Part shown: one piece after another, positions 7,526-14,904 of the stretch
Position numbering within the stretch: position 1 is the first letter of the stretch
Layout of the letters: every line of letters starts with the position of its first letter
From: Butyrivibrio sp. MB2005
GTDB taxonomy: Bacteria > Bacillota > Clostridia > Lachnospirales > Lachnospiraceae
Assembly: GCF_000424285.1 (NCBI RefSeq)
Contig: NZ_AUJP01000012.1
Coordinates: 1-64,000, forward strand
Length of the DNA stretch: 64,000 nt
Direction: 5' to 3'
Made by a program: the position numbers and the translations under genes
Notes under the pieces: model-generated
Told to the model about the DNA's origin: nothing
The model's input: the letters and a program-made list of their open reading frames with translations, nothing else
Database searches by the model: none

Positions 7526-8425
7526 ATGATTAAATCAATGATTAAGAGAGTAGCAACAATCGCCCTTGCAGGTGCAATGCTAATAGGCAGTTTATCAGTG
7601 AATAATCTTCAGGTCGAGGCTAAAGAACATAATACAGGTAAATTATGGTACTCAAGCAGAGAAGATTACTGGAATATTTGGGATGCTACAGGATATACAG
7701 AAGGTAGACCTGCAGAGTTCTGGGTTGGAGACTTTGGATATAAGAAGCTTAGCAATAACACTGCAGCAGTCACATTGTTTATGGGATATGAGAATACAGC
7801 TCTTAACATTCCAGCTACAGTAACTTATGAAGGTGTTACATATACAGTTACAAGAATTGGTCGTGAAGATGAAAGTATATATCTAGGTGATACTACATTT
7901 CCCAATTACCACAACTCATTCACAGGCTTAGTGATTCCAAGCACTGTAACAGAAATAGGCGAGGGGGCATTTAGTGGAATGAACATCAGTGGAAAAATCA
8001 CAATCCCTGATACAGTTACAAAGCTTGGTAAAGGAGCATTCGCAGCTAATGAGACAGTAAATGAAATTGTAATAGGCTCAGGCATAACAAAAATACCTAA
8101 GATGTGTTTTTCAGGAAACACTAATGTTACTAAAGTAACAATTGGTAAAAATGTAAAGACAATAAGTGAAGAAGCATTTGCAGGTTGTAAGCTTAAGAAT
8201 GTAGTAATAAAGTCAAAGAAGCTTAAGAAAATTGGTAATAATGCATTTAGTTGTCATAAATGGGTTAAGAAAAATGAATTCACCGTTAGTGTTGGCATAA
8301 GCCGAAAAATCACAGTTAAAGTACCTAAGTCAAAGCTTAATGAGTACAAGAAGCTTGTTACAAAGTCTTGGAAGAAAACTGATGCATTTACAAAAGACAA
8401 TAAGTACACATTCAAAAAGATGTAA
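7526..8425 (+). CDS. secreted leucine-rich-repeat (BspA-like, LRR_5) protein
   Basis: 299 residues. A Sec signal peptide (MIKSMIKRVATIALAGAMLIGSLS, likely cut near VEA-KE) is followed by an N-terminal domain with WNIWDATGYTEG and then about five LRR_5 units of the form IPxTVTxIGxxAF, as in BspA surface proteins. The end is Lys-rich and there is no LPxTG or transmembrane anchor, so the protein is probably released or held by charge. BspA-like repeats bind host or matrix proteins in known members; the target here is unknown. Good ribosome site (AAAGGAGTAAAGG) and its own terminator. Likely cargo of the element. Confidence 0.85.
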   Translation: MIKSMIKRVATIALAGAMLIGSLSVNNLQVEAKEHNTGKLWYSSREDYWNIWDATGYTEGRPAEFWVGDFGYKKLSNNTAAVTLFMGYENTALNIPATVTYEGVTYTVTRIGREDESIYLGDTTFPNYHNSFTGLVIPSTVTEIGEGAFSGMNISGKITIPDTVTKLGKGAFAANETVNEIVIGSGITKIPKMCFSGNTNVTKVTIGKNVKTISEEAFAGCKLKNVVIKSKKLKKIGNNAFSCHKWVKKNEFTVSVGISRKITVKVPKSKLNEYKKLVTKSWKKTDAFTKDNKYTFKKM

Positions 8426-8437
8426 CATTAAGATAAC

Positions 8438-8469
8438 AGCCCTATCCAATAAGGATAGGGCTTATTTTT
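8438..8469 (+). terminator. terminator of the LRR protein gene
   Basis: AGCCCTATCC-AATAA-GGATAGGGCT is a perfect 10-bp stem followed by TATTTTT. Confidence 0.9.
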
Positions 8470-8511
8470 CTGCTTAGAAATATTTTTAATAAATTCTAAG
8501 GAGATAATTTT

Positions 8512-8631
8512 ATGAGACTTGCACTACAATCACCAAACACAAAAATATTGCCCCACGCGCGGATAGGCGTAGGCGTTCTTGTCGCAGGCGGTGGAGCGAA
8601 CGCGGAGACGCCGAGCACAGGACGCCGTTAA
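8512..8631 (+). CDS. possible 39-residue peptide in a GC-rich island
   Basis: ATG at 8512 follows TAAGGAGATAATTTT, one of the best ribosome sites in the element, and opens a frame of 39 codons to TAA at 8629-8631. The product starts MRLALQSPNTKILPHARIG and continues with a Gly/Ala-rich stretch. Most of the frame lies in a GC-rich block (8550-8650) unlike the AT-rich element and flanked by ATTGCCC/GGGCAAT inverted repeats (8547-8553, 8646-8652). It could be a real peptide truncated by insertion of a repeat into an older gene, or a structured RNA with a fortuitous frame. Confidence 0.35.
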   Translation: MRLALQSPNTKILPHARIGVGVLVAGGGANAETPSTGRR

Positions 8632-8652
8632 GCGCCGAGCGCAATGGGCAAT
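8547..8652. repeat. GC-rich island bounded by ATTGCCC / GGGCAAT
   Basis: A 106-bp GC-rich block within AT-rich DNA. Its centre (GGAGCGAACGCGGAGACGCC) resembles the GGAGCGAAGCGGAGA core of repeats A and C, so it may be a diverged fourth member of that repeat family. Confidence 0.45.
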
Positions 8653-8665
8653 TTTACGCAAATAG

Positions 8666-8696
8666 GAGGCTGAGGTTTACTATTACCCTCAGCCTC
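8666..8696. terminator. hairpin, possible bidirectional terminator
   Basis: GAGGCTGAGG and CCTCAGCCTC form a perfect 10-bp stem with an 11-nt loop, between the GC-rich island and the 3' end of the minus-strand regulator. The T-tracts are poor, so termination is only likely. Confidence 0.5.
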
Positions 8697-8750
8697 TTCC
8701 CATTGTCCCATCATTATCCCAAGCCACTATTTACAAAGCTTCTGTTGGGA

Positions 8751-9590
8751 TTATTCCAAATCCCTTTTCCCATCTCTGTGCTTTTTCTGATACTTACTAA
8801 TATCAATCACAGGAACAGAGTTATTGGGATGTGTCCTATTCCATTCGAGCTGTAATTTATGAAATGCTCTCAGCTTGCTTTCAGACACCGTTGCTGGAAC
8901 TTTCCCAATCAGCCTAGCTATCTCTTTCTGATCATACCCTTCCAACATCAGCTTAATAACACTCTTCTGAGCATCAGACAGATTTTTGATTTCAGAAAAG
9001 AAAAATCTGCGTATTTCTTGTTTTGTAGATTTTGCTTCCTGCTGGTCAGCTTGCTCAATTCTGTAAGTGAGATAATCTTTGTGATATCCTGCTTCGAATT
9101 CTTCTTTGACTATACCATTGTCACGTCTGAAGAATTCATAGTTGTTGTTGACGACCTCCTTTGATTTCTGTTGACTGGAGATATTGTTCTCTACCCTATT
9201 CTCTAAGAGCATAAGAACAACATCATACGAATTCATGTGACCATAGTCGGATAACAGCGATTTCATCGATATTTCTTTTTGCGTTGACAAATTCGGAAAT
9301 GTCATTTTTCCGTTAAACAGATCAATGACTGCACTGTTTCGTCTTTTGGTTTTTTGATTGACGAATCTATACGTGATGTACCCTTCGTCATATACAGTGA
9401 CTGTACCTGAATAGTCAAGTACAGATAGCTGGTCTGACAGGACCTTAGTACAAGATGCTTGTAGCTGATTGCACCCAATATGCTTTAATTTCACAGGGTG
9501 CAATGATTTGGCAAACTCAGCCAAAGTAATCTGGCACTGCTCCAAGTCAGTAAGCTGGTTAATTGTGACTCCTTTAACATTGATGCTCAT
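8751..9590 (-). CDS. sigma-region-4-like DNA-binding regulator of the element
   Basis: 279 residues. The C-terminal part (about 205-255) reads NLSDAQKSVIKLMLEGYDQKEIARLIGKVPATVSESKLRAFHKLQ, with the helix-turn-helix spacing of sigma-70 region 4 or RinA/ArpU-type proteins. The N-terminal ~190 residues (start MSINVKGVTINQLTDLEQ) match nothing I know and lack sigma region 2, so a true sigma factor is unlikely. It is divergent from the four-gene/rep module and lies across the gap that holds three TCCCGAATT repeats, the layout of an element regulator or copy-control protein (inference). Confidence 0.6.
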   Translation of the reverse strand: MSINVKGVTINQLTDLEQCQITLAEFAKSLHPVKLKHIGCNQLQASCTKVLSDQLSVLDYSGTVTVYDEGYITYRFVNQKTKRRNSAVIDLFNGKMTFPNLSTQKEISMKSLLSDYGHMNSYDVVLMLLENRVENNISSQQKSKEVVNNNYEFFRRDNGIVKEEFEAGYHKDYLTYRIEQADQQEAKSTKQEIRRFFFSEIKNLSDAQKSVIKLMLEGYDQKEIARLIGKVPATVSESKLRAFHKLQLEWNRTHPNNSVPVIDISKYQKKHRDGKRDLE

Positions 9591-10197
9591 ATGTATACCT
9601 CCTTTTTTTACGCATCAGGAGGAAACACAGAGGATGCTATGAGATATGGAATGCCTATAGGGCTATTGATAACGCCATTAAGTCACTTTTAATGTCATGA
9701 TCTGTTTGGCATATATTGCGATAACTGTTATGAATGCCATGCGTACAAATGTAACGTCTATCCCACTTATTTCTCTGTATTTCCTTTTTGTTTTTAATTA
9801 CAAAAGGAGATAAAAAAGAGTCCTTGGAACACGTATCTGAGGTACAAATAAAGAACTCATCGTTAATAGATGAGTAGGTATTTAAAAATGACGTCTAGGC
9901 AGTCATTTGTGCACTATTTCTAAAATGGAGTGGGAATTCACGAAAAACTTTGTGAAAAGAACACAAAAGGCATTTGCTCCCGAATTGGAACGTAGAAAAT
10001 GTAATTCTTTATATGAATAAAATATTTGAGATCCTTTTGTTGATTGATGAAAATATCCCGAATTTATCTGTTGTAAATATGAACTATTAGAGGGAGACAG
10101 ATTATCTTGTTTCAAAAAATGAAATAGTCCCGAATTTGTTTCCCTCAAATCTATAAAAGTAGGAACACAGAAATATATATGGAAGGGAGATGATATT
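9591..10197. promoter_or_regulatory. divergent regulatory gap with three TCCCGAATT direct repeats
   Basis: About 600 bp without a convincing gene. TCCCGAATT occurs at 9978-9986, 10056-10064 and 10128-10136 in the same orientation, spaced 78 and 72 bp; on the minus strand the last two extend to AAATTCGGGA followed by TATTTCAT or a near match. They may be operators of the divergent regulator or iterons of a replication origin. An 81-codon minus-strand frame across them (9903-10148) owes its recurring NSG tripeptides to these repeats and is not called as a gene. Confidence 0.5.
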
Positions 10198-10611
10198 ATG
10201 TCAACTGTGAATCCTAGAAATGTAAAGCTGTCACAGACAGCAGCCCTTGGCTCAAAGTCAAGAAACGTAACTGCAAACGGAGTAGCAACACGTTTTAAAC
10301 GTGACCCTGCAACAAACCAGCCTACTCAAGAGATTGAGGGCTATGCGGTCAACGTCCTCTCCGCCCGTGGAGAGGTACAAACAGTGAAGCTACCCAAGAC
10401 TACCGAAGATCAGATAGAGCAGATAAAAACTGCGCTATCCGAAGATAAGGTGGTTCAAGTCACTCTGGATGGCTTTGTAGGCAAGTTCTACGCAATGCTT
10501 GATCGTCAAACTGGACGCCTGATTCAAGGAATCAGCGCTACGGCTACAGATATCAAAATAGTATCTGTAGAAGATCTCGTTGAAGATTTTGACGATGAAG
10601 TCATCATGTAA
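10198..10611 (+). CDS. unknown 137-residue protein, first gene of the element's replication module
   Basis: Starts at ATG 10198 after AAGGGAGATGATATT. The sequence is soluble and rich in predicted beta strands (GYAVNVLSARGEVQTVKLP, VVQVTLDGFVGKFYAMLD), with a basic N-terminal part containing RFKRDP and a very acidic tail (VEDLVEDFDDE). Small OB-fold single-strand-binding proteins of rolling-circle plasmids and filamentous phages often show basic strands with an acidic tail, so an ssDNA-binding role is a reasonable guess; I see no diagnostic motif. Confidence 0.7.
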   Translation: MSTVNPRNVKLSQTAALGSKSRNVTANGVATRFKRDPATNQPTQEIEGYAVNVLSARGEVQTVKLPKTTEDQIEQIKTALSEDKVVQVTLDGFVGKFYAMLDRQTGRLIQGISATATDIKIVSVEDLVEDFDDEVIM

Positions 10612-10623
10612 CTGTAAACAAAC

Positions 10624-10644
10624 GGGCGGTCAATCAGACCGCCC
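10624..10644 (+). other. intergenic hairpin in the small-gene operon (1)
   Basis: GGGCGGTC-AATCA-GACCGCCC, a perfect 8-bp GC-rich stem between two genes of the operon, followed by ATGAAAGGAAAAGTTATG. No T-tract. It probably stabilises or separates the transcripts. Confidence 0.65.
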
Positions 10645-10663
10645 ACCTATGAAAGGAAAAGTT

Positions 10664-11143
10664 ATGGAACATTGTTTTAGATACTCATATGGAAAAGAAT
10701 GTAAAGAAGACCGTGACTTGATGGCAGAATTAGCATATTTTGATGGGCTAAGTCCCTCAAATGCTGATTCAAAGAATATAAATACGACACTTCCCTGTGT
10801 ATCGTTAGAAACTCAGGCAAATGTGCTCTCAAAGGATGGCACAGAATGGCTCCATGCAGTAGAAGCTGATCGGGATGGTGAGAATATCAAAATCCGTATT
10901 ATCACCAAAGATAACCGAGGTGTTAATGTTGTTATTCCTAATGCAAGGGACAGGATTCTCTATAACAAATATAGGGACCTTAGATTCCTCATACGGAACA
11001 ATGATTTTATATATGTCACCTTCCCAGAACTGATGGTTATGGCGATTAAAAACGTGAGAGGGTTATATTTACTCGCCCATGACTTTAAGGTTAAAAATCC
11101 AGATGATGAACCTGATAGGCCTCAGCCAACAATATTTATTTAA
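10664..11143 (+). CDS. unknown 159-residue protein of the element
   Basis: Start chosen at ATG 10664, which has AAAGGAAAAGTT in front; an in-frame ATG at 10580 would overlap the upstream gene. Soluble protein, begins MEHCFRYSYGKECKEDRD and has a middle part KIRIITKDNRGVNVVIPNARD, then a hydrophobic stretch FPELMVMAIKNVRGLYLLAHD. No family recognised. Part of the four-gene run upstream of rep, bracketed by intergenic hairpins. Confidence 0.65.
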   Translation: MEHCFRYSYGKECKEDRDLMAELAYFDGLSPSNADSKNINTTLPCVSLETQANVLSKDGTEWLHAVEADRDGENIKIRIITKDNRGVNVVIPNARDRILYNKYRDLRFLIRNNDFIYVTFPELMVMAIKNVRGLYLLAHDFKVKNPDDEPDRPQPTIFI

Positions 11144-11145
11144 AA

Positions 11146-11167
11146 TGAGGGGCTATTATGCCCCTCA
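11146..11167 (+). other. intergenic hairpin in the small-gene operon (2)
   Basis: TGAGGGGC-TATTAT-GCCCCTCA, a perfect 8-bp stem, followed by ATGAAAGGAATCATTATG. Same position and following sequence as hairpin 1, so the gene junctions are built on one plan. Confidence 0.65.
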
Positions 11168-11185
11168 AAAATGAAAGGAATCATT

Positions 11186-11587
11186 ATGGAAGAACATAAA
11201 CTAAAATGGGAAATCATAGATTTCTCTCCTTATAATCCTACTCATAATACATGGTTAGCAATATCTTCATTTAGTGTTGTTGTCGATGAAGTTACTGGAT
11301 TACCAAAGGACTTTGTCTTAGTCACTGCAATTGACAAATATCTTGCTAACTGTGATATATGTGAATTTCCTCTATTTATTGAAGCAGACAAAGTGTTTCA
11401 CACTCCTGCTCATACAAAACTGTTGGAGGAATTCCGCAAAGGGCAACCTTTTGTATTGGTAAATCCAATACAGCTTCGTGTATGTCGCCAATTTGTTTAC
11501 GACAAAGGCTGTTATAACTACATAGGTACAGCAGAAGGATTTACAGTTATCGAGACCCAATGGCTTGGGCATGGAAAGGAGCATTAA
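11186..11587 (+). CDS. unknown 133-residue protein of the element
   Basis: ATG at 11186 follows AAAGGAATCATT. Begins MEEHKLKWEIIDFSPYNPT, contains three Cys (CDICEF and a later VCRQF) and a region of alternating hydrophobic residues (FVLVTAID, FVLVNPIQL). Soluble, no recognised domain. Its stop is 2 bases before the next start, so translation is probably coupled. Confidence 0.65.
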   Translation: MEEHKLKWEIIDFSPYNPTHNTWLAISSFSVVVDEVTGLPKDFVLVTAIDKYLANCDICEFPLFIEADKVFHTPAHTKLLEEFRKGQPFVLVNPIQLRVCRQFVYDKGCYNYIGTAEGFTVIETQWLGHGKEH

Positions 11588-11589
11588 CA

Positions 11590-12069
11590 ATGGAAAAAAA
11601 CAAATATCTACACAGTGTAATAACAAAGATTTCTCAGGCGTATCAGTATGTTAAGCAAGAGATATCAGAATCTGCGCAAATGAAACAGCAAGCTGTGTTA
11701 AACCAAGTCGCAGCTAATAATATTTTAGCGATTCGATATGATCTTTATGAAGGATTAAGGAACAGTTATTATCCGAACCTTAAACCCATAGAGACTTTCA
11801 ACTCCATTCGCTGTAACGGGTGGGGGTTGAAGCAGAATACAGTAGTCTATATGTATACCTTGGCAAAAATAAACACCGAGGTACTACCGAGCCCGGTATT
11901 GCAACTGATCATGTCTAATATGAATAAAGACATAGCAGCTGCATTAGTTACACTTAATAGTCTATATGGATATGAGTATGTTCGTGCATTTTATCCATAT
12001 TTATTCCAAGGACTATATATCGTATCTATCAGAGACTTGGGTATCGATGTTGAAATCAGTGTTGTCTAG
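11590..12069 (+). CDS. unknown 159-residue helical protein of the element
   Basis: ATG at 11590 with GGAAAGGAGCATTAACA upstream, overlapping the end of the previous gene. Mostly helical with a Gln-rich segment (AQMKQQAVLNQVAANN) and a hydrophobic C-terminal half (YEYVRAFYPYLFQGLYIVS). No recognised family. Last of the small genes before the rep region and followed by a terminator hairpin. Confidence 0.65.
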   Translation: MEKNKYLHSVITKISQAYQYVKQEISESAQMKQQAVLNQVAANNILAIRYDLYEGLRNSYYPNLKPIETFNSIRCNGWGLKQNTVVYMYTLAKINTEVLPSPVLQLIMSNMNKDIAAALVTLNSLYGYEYVRAFYPYLFQGLYIVSIRDLGIDVEISVV

Positions 12070-12074
12070 CAAAT

Positions 12075-12110
12075 AAGCCTTGCATCTAATGGTGCAGGGC
12101 TTGTTCTTGT
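12075..12110 (+). terminator. terminator of the small-gene operon
   Basis: AAGCCTTGCA-TCTAATGG-TGCAGGGCTT pairs over 10 bp with one G-U, followed by a T-rich stretch (GTTCTTGTTATCTTACTTTTT). It separates the small genes from rep. Confidence 0.7.
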
Positions 12111-12193
12111 TATCTTACTTTTTAATTCAGAATTTATATTTTTTTACTTTATTCCCTAATTACCCCCGTGAAAACACATTCTTATATAGAGAA

Positions 12194-12247
12194 GCCGATT
12201 AGATCGGCATAGCTGATAATTATGCAGTTCTGCCAATTGTAGAACTG
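12194..12247 (+). promoter_or_regulatory. three abutting hairpins before rep, candidate replication origin
   Basis: Three hairpins share their end bases: GCCGAT-TAG-ATCGGC (12194-12208), GCATA-GCTGATAAT-TATGC (12207-12225) and CAGTTCT-GCCAATTGT-AGAACTG (12225-12247). The second and third have 9-nt loops. CRESS-type Reps nick a nonanucleotide in a stem-loop near their own gene, so one of these loops may be the nick site. The canonical eukaryotic-virus nonamer is absent. An alternative is rep autoregulation. Confidence 0.55.
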
Positions 12248-12268
12248 TAGTATGGAGGATAACAAATA

Positions 12269-13417
12269 ATGGTCGATCTCACAAAACACAGATCTGATGA
12301 ACTGGCTCAAAACTCTTCATTAGAAAAGAACAAATCATCTTCATATGATAAACAAAGCAAGGTTTTCTTTCTGACCTTGAATAATCCACAAAAGCATGGT
12401 TACACCCATGATTTTATTATTGACACAATACACACCAAATTTCGTCATTTTACTTATTGGTGCATGTGCGATGAAATCGGAGAAAGTGGCGGAAATTACC
12501 ATACACATATCTATATACTGCTGGGAAAGAAAAAGCGCTGGTCTTCTGTGCAGAGGGCTTTTCTACACTCTCATATAGAAGAAAAAGTTATGGGATCGCC
12601 GCAAGAATGTCGTGCTTATATTCGTAAAGAAGGTGAACGTCACAAGGAAAAGAAGGAAACGAATCTTTCTGAAACGTTTTATGAGGAAGGTACTATACCA
12701 ACCTTTAAACTATCGAACGATAGAGTAGAAATGCTCATACAGATTGAGGATATGATAAATCAAGGTATGCGTCCTGAACAAATAATGCAACAAAGTGTAG
12801 TATTCCGCCAGTTTGAAACTATCATCCGTAAAAGTTTCTTTGCGAAGCGTTTAAAAGAGACACCACCATTGCGTCAGATAAAGATAGTATGGCATCTTGG
12901 CGCGAGTGGGAGCGGCAAATCTTTTTCATATACGCAGCTATGCGAACAGTATGGCGAAGACGAAGTGTTTTTTGCATCTGATTATAGCAACAATTGTACA
13001 GCTTTGTTTGATGGATATGAGGCACAAAAAGTTGTCTTCTTGGATGAGGTTAAGACCGATAGTTTCAAGTATGGCTATTTATTACAGATTCTACAGGGAT
13101 ATAAAACACAAATCCATGCACGTTACTGCAACATCCAGAGCTTATGGACAGAAATACACGCTACCAGTATTTATGCACCTGATGAAATCTACGATGAAAT
13201 GGTTGCTGTTCCTAATCGGACTATTGACAGTAAAACCCAACTTCTTCGCAGGATTACGGATTATTGCTATCACTGGAAAGATGAAGAAGGTTACCATTCA
13301 TTTCAAATACCTTCATCAGAATATAAGTCTTATAAAGATTTAAAGGAACGTGCTGAAGGAAAAGCTGATGATTTTAAAGATGCAGATGAATCAGATGACG
13401 TACCATTTAAAGATTAA
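12269..13417 (+). CDS. rep: CRESS-type replication initiator: HUH endonuclease plus superfamily 3 helicase
   Basis: 382 residues; GGAGGATAACAAATA precedes the ATG. The N-terminal HUH domain has motif I FFLTLNNP (33-40), motif II YHTHIYI with His78 and His80, and motif III YIRKEG with nucleophile Tyr117 and Lys120. The helicase has Walker A GASGSGKS (211-218), Walker B VVFLDE (255-260) and a motif C-like HATSIYAP near 297-304. This order is that of Reps of eukaryotic CRESS-DNA viruses and their bacterial plasmid relatives (pCRESS groups). It would nick one strand at the origin, stay bound through Tyr117 and unwind DNA for rolling-circle replication. The tail is acidic. Fold call firm, subgroup unknown. 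Confidence 0.9.
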   Translation: MVDLTKHRSDELAQNSSLEKNKSSSYDKQSKVFFLTLNNPQKHGYTHDFIIDTIHTKFRHFTYWCMCDEIGESGGNYHTHIYILLGKKKRWSSVQRAFLHSHIEEKVMGSPQECRAYIRKEGERHKEKKETNLSETFYEEGTIPTFKLSNDRVEMLIQIEDMINQGMRPEQIMQQSVVFRQFETIIRKSFFAKRLKETPPLRQIKIVWHLGASGSGKSFSYTQLCEQYGEDEVFFASDYSNNCTALFDGYEAQKVVFLDEVKTDSFKYGYLLQILQGYKTQIHARYCNIQSLWTEIHATSIYAPDEIYDEMVAVPNRTIDSKTQLLRRITDYCYHWKDEEGYHSFQIPSSEYKSYKDLKERAEGKADDFKDADESDDVPFKD

Positions 13418-13495
13418 AACTACAACTATTATTTCAAAATAAAAAGGAGATGCGAGCATTTTAGACAGAGGACACCAAGCCTAGATATGCGCTGA

Positions 13496-14800
13496 ATGTT
13501 GGTCGCAAAAATTACGCTTATGTCCTATCGAATAAACAATCATGAAACAAATTCATCAATATTCAGCTCAGAGTTCGCAAGTGGTATACTATCTCTTGAG
13601 GATGCGCGGAATTTGTATGAATCTATGGAAAAAGAAATTATTCTTAGGAATTACAAATTCCCATACAAACCGTCGACGGACGGATATTACCATATTAATA
13701 TTGCTGGGCGAACAGAAGGGAGGGGACAGTTTAAAGCCAAGAGTTTGGAACGCTTAAAAGAAAAAGTTTATGCTTATGAAAAAGGCATTAACGGCCATGC
13801 ACGTAAACGATTTAAGGAAGTATTTGAAATGGTCCAGGAAAGAAAGTTATCAATGACGAAGGATAATGAAAAACGTCTTTCAGTATCAAATACTGTAAAT
13901 AAAAATAAGCAGGATTATAAAAGATTTTTTCAAGGCACTGATTTTGAACAACTATTTGTTGATACCATTAGACCGAAGGATATTGAGGAAATATACCAAT
14001 ATAATTTGTCTAGGTATAACCTTAGAAAAAAAGCCGCGTTAGCAATGAGAGGAATTATTAAGAATGTAATGCTGTTGGCGCTTAGACAAGAATGGATTGA
14101 GAAAAATCCTTATCTTTCCGCTGATTTCGGACAGTTTAAGGACATGATAGAGCCTGACAGTATTACAGAAGAACGTGGTTATACTGAACAGGAACTGGAA
14201 AAAATACATGCATTCATTGCAGAAAAGCAGAAAAAGAAACCAGATTATTTTCCTGCTTATGCATTGGAGTTACAGATTATGTGTGGATTAAGGCGTGGAG
14301 AGGTACCACCACTTATGTGGGAAGACTTTCATGATGGATATATGGATATTCACCGTGAACAGATAACTGTACAAAAGACAGCTAAAGAACCTGAACATGA
14401 TGCTATTGTCTCACATACAAAAACATGGAAAGATCGCCATTATCCTATTACGACAGATGTATCCGAATTTCTTAAAAGGCTACGCATGATTCATAAAGCA
14501 TATGGAATCAAGAGTGAATATTTGTTTCCTGCTCCTACTGAAACAAAAGTCATTTCAAACAATACTGTATATAACTTCTATCGAAGAATGTGTGAAAAGT
14601 TAGGGATTGTTGTTCGTTCAGATATTGTCCGTGGAACTCATGCTTTCAGGAGAAATGCGATTACCCAGGTAATCAATCAAAGCAATGGAAATATTCTAAT
14701 GGCATCCAAATTATTTGGTAATACGCCAGCGGTCATTAATCAAAACTACTATACAGGTCTTGATCTAGAAAAAGCAAAAGAAGTCTTAGAGGCATTTTAG
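13496..14800 (+). CDS. int: tyrosine recombinase/integrase of the element
   Basis: 434 residues. An arm-binding-like N-terminus (about 60-110), a SAM-like core-binding domain (about 120-205) and a catalytic domain with Arg266 in CGLRRGE, His382 and Arg385 in HAFRR, and Tyr419 in NYYTG. It would recombine the element's att with the tRNA-Gly 3' end. It lies 100 bp from the intact tRNA at the right boundary, as usual. The ATG at 13496 has no clear ribosome site and the next ATG at 13523 is no better, so translation may be weak. No excisionase gene is recognisable. Confidence 0.92.
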   Translation: MLVAKITLMSYRINNHETNSSIFSSEFASGILSLEDARNLYESMEKEIILRNYKFPYKPSTDGYYHINIAGRTEGRGQFKAKSLERLKEKVYAYEKGINGHARKRFKEVFEMVQERKLSMTKDNEKRLSVSNTVNKNKQDYKRFFQGTDFEQLFVDTIRPKDIEEIYQYNLSRYNLRKKAALAMRGIIKNVMLLALRQEWIEKNPYLSADFGQFKDMIEPDSITEERGYTEQELEKIHAFIAEKQKKKPDYFPAYALELQIMCGLRRGEVPPLMWEDFHDGYMDIHREQITVQKTAKEPEHDAIVSHTKTWKDRHYPITTDVSEFLKRLRMIHKAYGIKSEYLFPAPTETKVISNNTVYNFYRRMCEKLGIVVRSDIVRGTHAFRRNAITQVINQSNGNILMASKLFGNTPAVINQNYYTGLDLEKAKEVLEAF

Positions 14801-14835
14801 TCAAATGATATTCCCTTGAATATAGTTATCAATAG

Positions 14836-14866
14836 GGTAATCAAAAAAGCCTTGTGGGTAATCAAT
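14836..14866. repeat. GGTAATCAA repeats near the right att (candidate integrase arm sites)
   Basis: GGTAATCAA at 14836-14844 and GGTAATCAAT at 14857-14866, the same motif and orientation as the pair inside the left end (7058-7079). A further GGTAATCAAT lies inside int at 14669-14678. Confidence 0.5.
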
Positions 14867-14872
14867 AGAAAA

Positions 14873-14904
14873 AAGAAAAACCCCAGATAAAATCTGAGGT
14901 TTAA
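14873..14904 (-). terminator. terminator of tRNA-Gly copy 2, supplied by the element
   Basis: The minus strand reads CCTCAGAT-TTT-ATCTGGGG then TTTTTCTTTTTT, right after the tRNA 3' end. Since the stem lies on the element side of the att repeat, the element brings its own tRNA terminator. Confidence 0.8.

Noticed and set aside
9903..10148. 81-codon minus-strand frame across the element's regulatory gap with recurring NSG
   Set aside because: The recurring tripeptide comes from the three TCCCGAATT direct repeats, the product resembles nothing I know and no ribosome site stands before the start. Best explained as regulatory DNA.
9591..12268. Canonical CRESS nonanucleotide (TAGTATTAC or TAATATTAC type) as origin
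   Set aside because: I did not find this sequence in the gaps of the element; the origin candidate is therefore based only on hairpin structure next to rep.
13450..13464. Start codon directly after AAAAAGGAG giving a 4-codon peptide before int
   Set aside because: The purine-rich site touches the ATG with no spacing, so initiation there is doubtful; no longer frame follows. An excisionase could not be supported.
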